DNA of 64,000 nt. Origin: Alphaproteobacteria bacterium. GTDB lineage: Bacteria > Pseudomonadota > Alphaproteobacteria > Geminicoccales > Geminicoccaceae. Where the stretch lies: the NCBI GenBank assembly GCA_027045875.1, contig JALUAG010000011.1:26143-90142 (forward strand). The letters run 5' to 3'. Positions 58,209-64,000 of the stretch are shown here, one piece after another. The translations under genes and the position numbers were made by a program. Position 1 is the stretch's first letter, and each line of letters starts with the position of its first letter. The notes under the pieces were generated by a model that made no database searches, was not told the DNA's origin, and saw nothing but the letters and a program-made list of their open reading frames with translations.

Positions 58209-59287
58209 GTCGCTCTCCCTGTGCTGGTTGATGTCGCGAGACGGGCGGGCGTGGCCGGGGGACCGGCGGCATCGCCGCCTCCGGCCATCACCGTGTCCTC
58301 GAGCCGGTGACAGGCGGCCTCGTGGCCGTCGCCGACGGCACGCAGCGCCGGCGGCTCGCGCCGGCATCGGGCGTCGGCGAAGGGGCAGCGGGGATGGAAG
58401 ACGCAGCCGTCGGGCGGGTCCGCGGGGTTCGGGATCTCGCCGGTGACCGGACGATGGGGGCGCCGGCGCTCGATCTCCGGATCCGGCACCGGCACGGCGC
58501 TCAGGAGGGCCTGGGTGTAGGGGTGGCGCGGATCGGCGAACAGGATCTCGCTGTCGGCGATCTCGACGATCCGCCCGAGGTACATCACCGCCACCCGGTG
58601 GCTGATGTGGCGGACAACGCTGAGATCGTGGGCGATGAACAGGTAGGTGAGGCCCAGCCGCTCGCGCAGATCCTCCAGAAGACGGATGATCTGGGCCTGG
58701 ATCGAGACGTCGAGGGCGCTCACCGCCTCGTCGCAGAGGACGAATTCCGGTTCCAGGGCGAGGGCGCGGGCGATGCCGACCCGCTGGCGCTGGCCGCCGC
58801 TCATCTCGTGCGGATAGCGATCGACGAGCTGGCCCGGCAGGCCGCAGAGATCGAGCAGCGCCCGCACCCGGCGCAGCCGCTCGCGGCGTTCACGGGCGAT
58901 GCCGTGCACGAGAAGCGGCTCGCCGACGATCTCCTCCACCGTCATGCGCGGGTTGAGGGAGCTGAAAGGATCCTGGAACACCGCCTGCACGCGGCGCCTA
59001 AAGCGCCGTTCGGCGGCCCGGTCGAAGCCGGCGAGATCCGCGCCGTCGAACAGGATGCGGCCGGAGCTGGGCCGCTCGAGCCCGAGCATGCAGCGGCCGA
59101 TGGTCGACTTGCCGCAGCCGGATTCGCCGACGAGGCCCAGGGTCTCGCCGCGACGGACCACGAGATCGACCCCGTCCACGGCCCGCACGGCACCGATCCG
59201 CCGTCTGAAGAGGATGCCGCGCTCGATCGGATAGTGCTTGCGCAGCCCGCACAGCTAGAACAGGGCACCGGCGTCCGTTCCGCTCAT
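58205..59287 (-). CDS. Oligopeptide-type ABC ATPase (DppF-like) with in-frame amber at codon 11
   Basis: The natural start is the ATG at 59287, overlapping the DppD-like stop as ATGA. Codons read [10 protein letters not shown], then TAG (59257-59255), then [19 protein letters not shown] as in intact DppF proteins; GAG to TAG would be one base change. Downstream the ATPase is intact: [10 protein letters not shown]-loop [13 protein letters not shown], signature [27 protein letters not shown], and the DppF zinc-like tail ([14 protein letters not shown]). Restart at the GTG at 59188 ([10 protein letters not shown]) would lose about 33 residues, including the first beta strands. Either a damaged gene or a sequence error. 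Confidence 0.85.
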
Positions 59288-60276
59288 GCCGTCGCCTCCG
59301 CCCGCAGGCGACGGTATTCGAAGCAGGCGCTGCGATGCCCGGGCTCGATCGGCACCGGATCGGGAACGGCCTCGGCGCAGCGCGGCCGCGCGAGGCGGCA
59401 GCGGGGCCGGAAGGCGCAGCCCGATGGTAGCGCCGCGGGATCCGGCGGGCTGCCGGGAATGGGCTCGAGCGGCGCGCCGCGCGGTCGGTCGAGACGGGGC
59501 ACGGAATCCAGAAGGCCCAGGGTGTAGGGATGGGCCGGGCGCCGGTAGAGGGCGACCGCCTCGCCGCTCTCGACGACGCGCCCGGCGTACATCACGTTCA
59601 CCCGGTGGGCGTAGCGGGCGACGATGGCGAGATTGTGGGTGATCAGCAGCAGCGCCACGCCGAGCCGTGCGCAGAGGTCCTGCATCACCTCGAGGATCTG
59701 GGCCTGGATGGTGACGTCGAGGGCGGTGGTGGGCTCGTCGGCGATCACGAGATCCGGCTCGCAGCAGAGGGCGATGGCGATCATCACCCGCTGCCGCATG
59801 CCCCCCGAGAGCTGATGCGGATACTGTCGAAGGCGCCCCTCGGGATCCGGGATGCCCACCGCTTCGAGGAGCTCGACGGCCCGCCGTTCCGCCTGCCTGC
59901 GGGAGATCCCGAGATGGACCTCCATCGCCTCGGTGAGCTGGCGGCCCACGGAGAGCAGCGGGTTGAGGGAGGTCATGGGCTCCTGGAAGACCATGCCGAT
60001 ACGGCGGCCGCGCAGGCGCCGCATGGGTTCCTCCCCGACTCGCAGCAGATCGACGCCGTCGAACAGGATGCGGCCGCCGGTGATGCGGGCGGGCGGCTCG
60101 GGCAGCAGGCGCAGTACCGCGAGGGCGGTCACCGACTTCCCGGAACCGCTCTCGCCGACGAGCGCCACCATCTCGCCCCGGTCCACCTCGAGCGAGACGC
60201 CCCGCACCGCCGGCACGAGACCCGCTTCGCCGGCGAAGGTCACCTCGAGCCCGTCGATCTCGAGCAGGGCGGGCAC
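59284..60276 (-). CDS. Oligopeptide-type ABC ATPase (DppD-like)
   Basis: A 330-residue nucleotide-binding subunit and first gene of the seven-gene operon. Walker [11 protein letters not shown]-loop [14 protein letters not shown], signature [15 protein letters not shown], Walker [15 protein letters not shown]-loop ITHNLA, and the C-terminal cysteine cluster ([16 protein letters not shown]) of the DppD group. Translation starts at GTG 60276. It is divergent from the GntR gene, with a perfect palindrome between them. Confidence 0.94.
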   Translation of the reverse strand: MPALLEIDGLEVTFAGEAGLVPAVRGVSLEVDRGEMVALVGESGSGKSVTALAVLRLLPEPPARITGGRILFDGVDLLRVGEEPMRRLRGRRIGMVFQEPMTSLNPLLSVGRQLTEAMEVHLGISRRQAERRAVELLEAVGIPDPEGRLRQYPHQLSGGMRQRVMIAIALCCEPDLVIADEPTTALDVTIQAQILEVMQDLCARLGVALLLITHNLAIVARYAHRVNVMYAGRVVESGEAVALYRRPAHPYTLGLLDSVPRLDRPRGAPLEPIPGSPPDPAALPSGCAFRPRCRLARPRCAEAVPDPVPIEPGHRSACFEYRRLRAEATA

Positions 60277-60388
60277 GCGGCTAGGCCTTCGACCGCCCCG
60301 AGATCCCGCGGGCGCAACGCGATGCGAACGGTGACGGCTGCTTCACGGCCTCCCCCCTCCGGCCCCGGCCGGCTTGCCGGCGGGCGCC

Positions 60389-60406
60389 ATTATCGATATC
60401 GATAAT
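60389..60406. promoter_or_regulatory. 18-bp perfect palindrome, likely GntR operator
   Basis: ATTATCGATATCGATAAT is its own reverse complement over all 18 bases and is strikingly AT-rich within GC-rich DNA. It lies in the 169-base gap between the divergent DppD-like gene and the gntR-type gene, 40 bases before the latter's ATG. FCD-type GntR proteins bind short palindromes in this position, so it probably governs both directions. Binding is inferred. Confidence 0.65.
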
Positions 60407-60445
60407 CGGAGCGATGATCGATCCGGCCCGGAGCGGAGTCAACAG

Positions 60446-61186
60446 ATGAATGAGCTCGCCGCCGTCCTCGCCGAAGGCGCCGCCTCGTCCTCCCTGCCGC
60501 GGAAGAGCAGCGCGGTGTACCACGCCCTCAGGCGGGCCATCCTGCTGCACCGCGTGGCCCCGGGACAGGCGCTCCTCGAACAGCAGATCGCCGCCACGAT
60601 GGGGTGCAGCCAGGGCACCGTGCGCGAGGCGCTCCTGCGCCTCGAGCAGGACGGGCTGGTGGAACGGCGGGGCTACCGCGGCACCTACGTCTCGGACACC
60701 TCCGAGGCCGAGGCGGCGCTGATGGTGCGGGTGCGGATCGAGATCGAATGTCGCGGCGCACGTCTCGCCGCCGCGCGCGCGGGCGATGCCGATTTCCTCC
60801 ATCTCGGACAGATCCTGAGCCGGATGGAGGCCGCCGAGACGCGCCGCGACGGCTATGCCATGAGCGAGCTGGATCGCAGCTTCCACCTCGCGATCCTGCA
60901 CCTCGCCGGGCTCTCGGCACTGGCACCGATCCTCACCCGTTGCTCGCTCCACGTTCACCGCTTCACCTATGGCCGCGGTCCCTGCGGCACCACCCCCGAC
61001 AACCGTCGCGGCCTCCCCTCGGGCACGGAGCTCCATCGGGAACTTCTCCGGGCGCTGGCGAGCGGCGACGGAGAGGTGGCCGCCGGGGCGATGCGCGAGC
61101 ACATTCTTCGCGTCATCCGTGCCTGGGCACCCGGTCTGCTGGCCCGGGTACTGGAAAAGGAGGGCGAGCCGGCCACCCACCGTTGA
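60446..61186 (+). CDS. GntR-family regulator (FCD/FadR-type)
   Basis: A 246-residue regulator. The N-terminal winged helix (SSAVYHALRRAILLHRVAPGQALLEQQIAATMGCSQGTVREALLRLEQDGLVE in pieces, residues 24-75) carries the GntR signature TVREALLRLEQDGLV. The C-terminal FCD domain (about 85-235) is all-helical and usually binds a metal and a carboxylate ligand; ELDRSFHLAIL and a later EHILRVI supply typical His ligands. ATG at 60446 follows GGAG. It is divergent from the importer/amidase operon. Confidence 0.92.
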   Translation: MNELAAVLAEGAASSSLPRKSSAVYHALRRAILLHRVAPGQALLEQQIAATMGCSQGTVREALLRLEQDGLVERRGYRGTYVSDTSEAEAALMVRVRIEIECRGARLAAARAGDADFLHLGQILSRMEAAETRRDGYAMSELDRSFHLAILHLAGLSALAPILTRCSLHVHRFTYGRGPCGTTPDNRRGLPSGTELHRELLRALASGDGEVAAGAMREHILRVIRAWAPGLLARVLEKEGEPATHR

Positions 61187-61291
61187 TGCAGGAAAACCAC
61201 GCCGACCTGCGGGCCCGGGGGCGAGGGCTGCGAGCGGCGGAGGGGCGTCTTATATACAGACCGGGCATCGTGCACCGTGGGGAGAGGCGTC

Positions 61292-61717
61292 ATGTCGTTC
61301 ACCGGTCTCGACGTGTTCGACCACACCATCCAGATCACCAACATCTGGCTCAAGGAGCTGATGGCGAAGCTGGGCACCGACGACCGGCACAGGGCCTATC
61401 TGGCGCTGCGCTCGGTGCTGCACGCGCTCAGGGATCGGCTGACGGTGGACGAGGCGGCGCACCTCGGAGCGCAGCTGCCGATGCTGGTGCGCGGCATCTA
61501 CTACGAGGGCTATCATCCCGCGGGGAAACCGCTGAAGGAGCGCCACAAGGAGGAATTCCTGGGTCACATCCGCGAGCAGTTCCGCAAGGATCCCGAGGTG
61601 GATCCGGAGGCCATCGCGCGGGCCGTGTTCGGCCTGCTCGAGGAGAAGATCACCGCCGGCGAGATCGCCGACGTGCGCAACTCCATGCCCAAGGAACTGC
61701 GCGAACTCTGGCCGTGA
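61292..61717 (+). CDS. DUF2267 family protein
   Basis: A 141-residue soluble helical protein matching the DUF2267 family. Recognisable blocks are DRHRAYLALRSVLHALRDRLTVDEAAHLGAQLP in pieces and LVRGIYYEGYHPAGKP. No catalytic residues are visible and the function is unknown. ATG at 61292 is chosen for GGGGAGAGG five bases upstream. A TATATA stretch at 61251-61256 may be the -10 of its own promoter. Confidence 0.88.
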   Translation: MSFTGLDVFDHTIQITNIWLKELMAKLGTDDRHRAYLALRSVLHALRDRLTVDEAAHLGAQLPMLVRGIYYEGYHPAGKPLKERHKEEFLGHIREQFRKDPEVDPEAIARAVFGLLEEKITAGEIADVRNSMPKELRELWP

Positions 61718-61750
61718 CCGGCGGGCGCTCCGCGGACCGCGTCCCGGCCC

Positions 61751-62719
61751 TCAGGTGACGGGGTTGGGCACGGGTTCGCCGCGGAAGAAGGCGTCGAGGT
61801 TGTCGAGGCAGCAGAAGCCCATGGCGTTACGGGTCTCGAGCGTCGCGCTGCCGATGTGGGGCAGGACGTAGACGTTCTCGAGCTCGCGATAAGCGGGATG
61901 GATGTCCGGCTCGCCCTCGAAGACGTCGAGCCCGGCGGCGAACAGCCGGCCCGAGCGGAGGGCCGCGATCAGCGCCTCGTCGTCGACCAGCGTGCCGCGG
62001 GCGGTGTTCACGAGGATCGCCCCCTCGGGCAGGAGCGCGATGCGTTCGGCGTTCATCAGATGATGGTTCTCGGGCGAGCCCGGGCAGTTGAGGGAGAGGA
62101 AATGGCAGCGCGGCAACATCTCCTCCAGCGTCTCATGGTATGTGGCGCCCTGTTCGAGCTCGGGAGGCAGACGCCGCCGGTTATGGTAATGAATCGTTAA
62201 GCCAAAGCTGCGTGCCCGACGCGCCACCGCGCGACCGATGCGGCCCATGCCGACGATGCCGAGAACCCGGTTTTCGAGGCTGCGACCGAGATAGGCGGTG
62301 GGCGACCACCGGCGCCAGCGTCCGGCACGGAGATCCCGCTGCGCCGACCAGGCGAGGCGGGCGGCACCGAGCAGGCAGAGGAGGGCGATGTCGGCGGTGG
62401 CTTCGGTCAGCACATCCGGCGTGTTGGTGACGACGATGCCTCGCCGCCTGCAGGCCTCGACGTCGATATGATCGTAGCCCACCGAAAAGGTCGCGATGAT
62501 CCGCACCCGTGCGGGCAGCCGTGCGATCATGGCCGCCGTCCACTTCTCGGTACCGCAGGTCAGGATGGCGTCGGCACGGCCGGCGAGCGCGAGGAGCTGT
62601 TCCTCCGTGTAGGCGACATCCTCCTCGTTCAGGATCGGCTCGTAGTCGCGCCGCAGCCGCGCCTCCACCGCCTCCGGCAGCCGGCGGGTAACCAGCACCA
62701 CGGGTCTCTTCTCGGGCAT
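61751..62719 (-). CDS. D-2-hydroxyacid dehydrogenase (glyoxylate/hydroxypyruvate reductase-like)
   Basis: A 322-residue NAD(P)-dependent dehydrogenase. The Rossmann motif is VLGIVGMGRIGRAVARRA; NRR after beta-2 suggests NADP preference; the catalytic trio is Arg in VNTARGTLVDD, Glu in LDVFEGEPDIHP, and His in VLPHIGSAT. The N-terminal substrate domain shows TFSVGYDHIDVEACRRRGIVV. The enzyme likely interconverts glyoxylate/glycolate or hydroxypyruvate/glycerate. ATG at 62719 follows GGAGGAAGAGG. The gph gene also handles glycolate metabolism but is far away. Confidence 0.93.
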   Translation of the reverse strand: MPEKRPVVLVTRRLPEAVEARLRRDYEPILNEEDVAYTEEQLLALAGRADAILTCGTEKWTAAMIARLPARVRIIATFSVGYDHIDVEACRRRGIVVTNTPDVLTEATADIALLCLLGAARLAWSAQRDLRAGRWRRWSPTAYLGRSLENRVLGIVGMGRIGRAVARRARSFGLTIHYHNRRRLPPELEQGATYHETLEEMLPRCHFLSLNCPGSPENHHLMNAERIALLPEGAILVNTARGTLVDDEALIAALRSGRLFAAGLDVFEGEPDIHPAYRELENVYVLPHIGSATLETRNAMGFCCLDNLDAFFRGEPVPNPVT

Positions 62720-62838
62720 CCTCTTCCTCCCCCGAACCGCGTCCCGCGCCCCTTCTATCCCGCCCCGCGGGCGGCTGCCAGTGGGGGTCGGGAAAGGCAC
62801 CGAGCCGACACGGCCCAACGAAGCCGAAGGAAACGCCC

Positions 62839-63642
62839 ATGCACCGTCTCCTCGCCATTACCCTCCTGACCCTGCCGCTCCCGGCCGTCTCCGCCGCCGG
62901 GCAGCCGACCGGTCTGCTGTCGCACCGGGCGATCTACGCTCTGCGCCTCGCCGACAAGGATGCGGGCGACCTGTTCGCCGCCGTCGAGGGGGCGATGGTG
63001 ATCGAGTGGAAGGCCACCTGCGACGGCTGGGTGAGCAGCCAGCGGATGGGCTTCGTCGCCGAGACGCCGGAGGGCGAGGACATCACCTTCGACGTCCGCT
63101 TCTCGAGCTGGGAGAGCGCCGAAAACGACCGCATCCGCTTCACCCTCAGGTCCTTCGACGGCCCCCATCAGGTCGAATCCTACCGCGGCGAAGCGCGCCT
63201 CGAGGGGCCGGACGGCAGCGGGGTGGCCCGCTACCGGGAGCCCGAGGAGGTGAGCATCGAACTGCCGCCGGGAACCGTGTTTCCCACCGAGCAGATGCGC
63301 CGGCTGGTGGAAGCCGCCCGCGAGGGACGGATGATGAGCCAGTACCGGCTGTTCGACGGCTCCGGTCTCGTCGCCACGAGCTCGGTGGCGGCGGTCATCG
63401 GGGGTCCGGTCGAGGTTCCGGAGGCGGTGAGCGGTCTCACCCGTCGCTGGCCGGTGAGCCTCGCCTACTACGATCTGGGCGGCGAGGATCCGGCCGGCGA
63501 GGCCGGGATCCCCGAATTCGAGATCTCCTTCATGCTGGACGAGGGCGGCGTGCTCTACGACGTCCGTCTCGACTACGGCGATTTCGCCCTCGAAGGCGAG
63601 CTCGAGAAGCTGGAGCTGCTGCCCGCTCCCGACTGCCGCTAG
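62839..63642 (+). CDS. eipB: Cell envelope protein EipB (DUF1849)
   Basis: A 267-residue periplasmic protein of the EipB family, which in Brucella supports envelope integrity through a spiral-like beta fold with a conserved disulfide. Signal peptide MHRLLAITLLTLPLPAVSAAG. The mature start LLSHRAIYALRLADKDAGDLFAAVEGAM and the two cysteines (ATCDGW and the penultimate-but-one PAPDCR) fit the family, including the disulfide. The stop codon lies in a CTAG that is also the boundary of an IS5-type element, so insertion happened exactly at the end of the gene without harming it. Confidence 0.9.
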   Translation: MHRLLAITLLTLPLPAVSAAGQPTGLLSHRAIYALRLADKDAGDLFAAVEGAMVIEWKATCDGWVSSQRMGFVAETPEGEDITFDVRFSSWESAENDRIRFTLRSFDGPHQVESYRGEARLEGPDGSGVARYREPEEVSIELPPGTVFPTEQMRRLVEAAREGRMMSQYRLFDGSGLVATSSVAAVIGGPVEVPEAVSGLTRRWPVSLAYYDLGGEDPAGEAGIPEFEISFMLDEGGVLYDVRLDYGDFALEGELEKLELLPAPDCR

Positions 63643-64000
63643 GTCGTGGACGCATAATGCCTGACCCAGAGGCGGAAGGAAGCGAGAACGATGGCGGCGA
63701 GGAAGTTTCTGGCGAGCTTGTGATAACGGGTGGCGATGGCACGGAAGTGTTTGAGCTTGTTGAAGAAGCGCTCGACGAGGTTGCGCTGGCGGTAGAGGGC
63801 GGGGTCGACCGAGCGGCGGACGCGGACGTTGCTCTGGCTGGGGATATGGGCTCTCGCGCCGCGGGCCTCGATGAGGTTGATGACGGCCCGGGCGTGGTAG
63901 CCGCGGTCGGCGACGACATCGCCAGCAAGCGCCAAGCCGTCGAGCAGCACCGGCGCGGTGGTTTTGTCGGAGGCCTGGCCGGGAGTGAGGACGAAGCGCA
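63639..64000 (-). CDS. IS5-family transposase, C-terminal part (cut by window edge)
   Basis: The last 120 codons of a DDE transposase, open to the window edge. RFVLTPGQASDKTTAPVLLDG leads into DVVADRGYHARAVI, with the second catalytic Asp, and LVERFFNKLKHFRAIATRYH with the catalytic Glu and the Y-(2)-R-(3)-E(6)-K-like block of IS5/IS1031-type enzymes. The protein ends RHYASTT. The TAG stop shares the CTAG with the eipB stop. The first catalytic Asp lies beyond the window. Confidence 0.92.
   Translation of the reverse strand, partial: RFVLTPGQASDKTTAPVLLDGLALAGDVVADRGYHARAVINLIEARGARAHIPSQSNVRVRRSVDPALYRQRNLVERFFNKLKHFRAIATRYHKLARNFLAAIVLASFRLWVRHYASTT
63643..64000 (-). mobile_element. End of an IS5-family insertion sequence
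   Basis: The element begins about 63643, just after CTAG at 63639-63642, which fits the YTAR target of the IS5 subgroup. The terminal sequence GTCGTGGACGCATAATGC is the probable inverted-repeat end. The other end and the matching target duplicate are outside the window, so exact limits cannot be checked. Confidence 0.8.

Noticed and set aside
59255..59257. The in-frame TAG read as pyrrolysine because an MttB-family gene is present
   Set aside because: The MttB homologue itself has no in-frame TAG, TAG ends several genes here, and no pyl genes are seen; a nonsense change or sequence error is simpler.

Overview
The window is high-GC chromosomal DNA from an alphaproteobacterium. This rests on family content: an RpoH with the QKKLFFNLRR box, an EipB/DUF1849 envelope protein, a DUF3422 protein, a small DUF6476-like protein beside RluD, CcoG/H/I genes and several Tat-exported ABC binding proteins. 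The exact taxon cannot be read from the sequence. Genes are densely packed and many neighbours overlap by ATGA or TGATG. No stretch over 300 bases lacks a gene.

Layout. 1-4.7 kb (minus strand): rsmE, a DUF3422 membrane protein, then cytochrome aa3 oxidase ctaC and ctaD, with a perfect FNR/FixK-type box before ctaC and the start of another gene (probably ctaB) cut by the window edge. 4.8-8.2 kb: ubiA, a luciferase-like oxidoreductase, a ChaC-type gamma-glutamylcyclotransferase and two small hypothetical genes. 8.4-12.5 kb: ccoG-ccoH-ccoI, the maturation half of the cbb3 oxidase locus without its structural genes. 12.6-20.3 kb: an alpha/beta hydrolase, a DeoR-type regulator, a UgpC/B/A/E-like ABC importer translationally coupled to a phosphodiesterase-fold protein, and a short-chain dehydrogenase. 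20.4-25.1 kb: envelope genes (D,D-carboxypeptidase with SPOR domain, TPR-SH3 protein, glmU), gph and tRNA-Val(CAC). 25.3-28.2 kb: a frameshifted glycosyltransferase, a macro-domain hydrolase and an HtpX-like protease.

28.2-31.9 kb holds the most unusual unit: a two-component pair whose sensor carries a 24-residue, almost wholly acidic tract, divergent from a periplasmic four-EF-hand protein and a cytochrome b561 that also has an acidic loop. A tandem TGTCAC repeat lies in the divergent promoter region. 31.9-36.9 kb is a complete oligopeptide-type ABC operon with a fused double ATPase. 37.1-39.5 kb is a restriction-modification island: a putative endonuclease, Vsr and a C5-cytosine methyltransferase. 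An FkbM methyltransferase follows.

41.1-46.2 kb: a LysR regulator divergent from an MttB-family corrinoid methyltransferase and a dimethylglycine/sarcosine-dehydrogenase-like flavoprotein, suggesting quaternary-amine demethylation. 46.2-51.2 kb: tRNA-Glu(CTC), an RNA uracil methyltransferase, rluD, rpoH and an exported propeller-like protein. 51.2-61.2 kb: a GntR regulator with an 18-bp perfect palindrome, divergent from a seven-gene operon (two ATPases, binding protein, two permeases, amidase, gamma-glutamyltransferase-like enzyme), apparently for import and hydrolysis of an amide or gamma-glutamyl compound. Its second ATPase has an in-frame amber codon at position 11. The window ends with a DUF2267 protein, a 2-hydroxyacid dehydrogenase, eipB and the end of an IS5-family element sitting exactly at the eipB stop codon.
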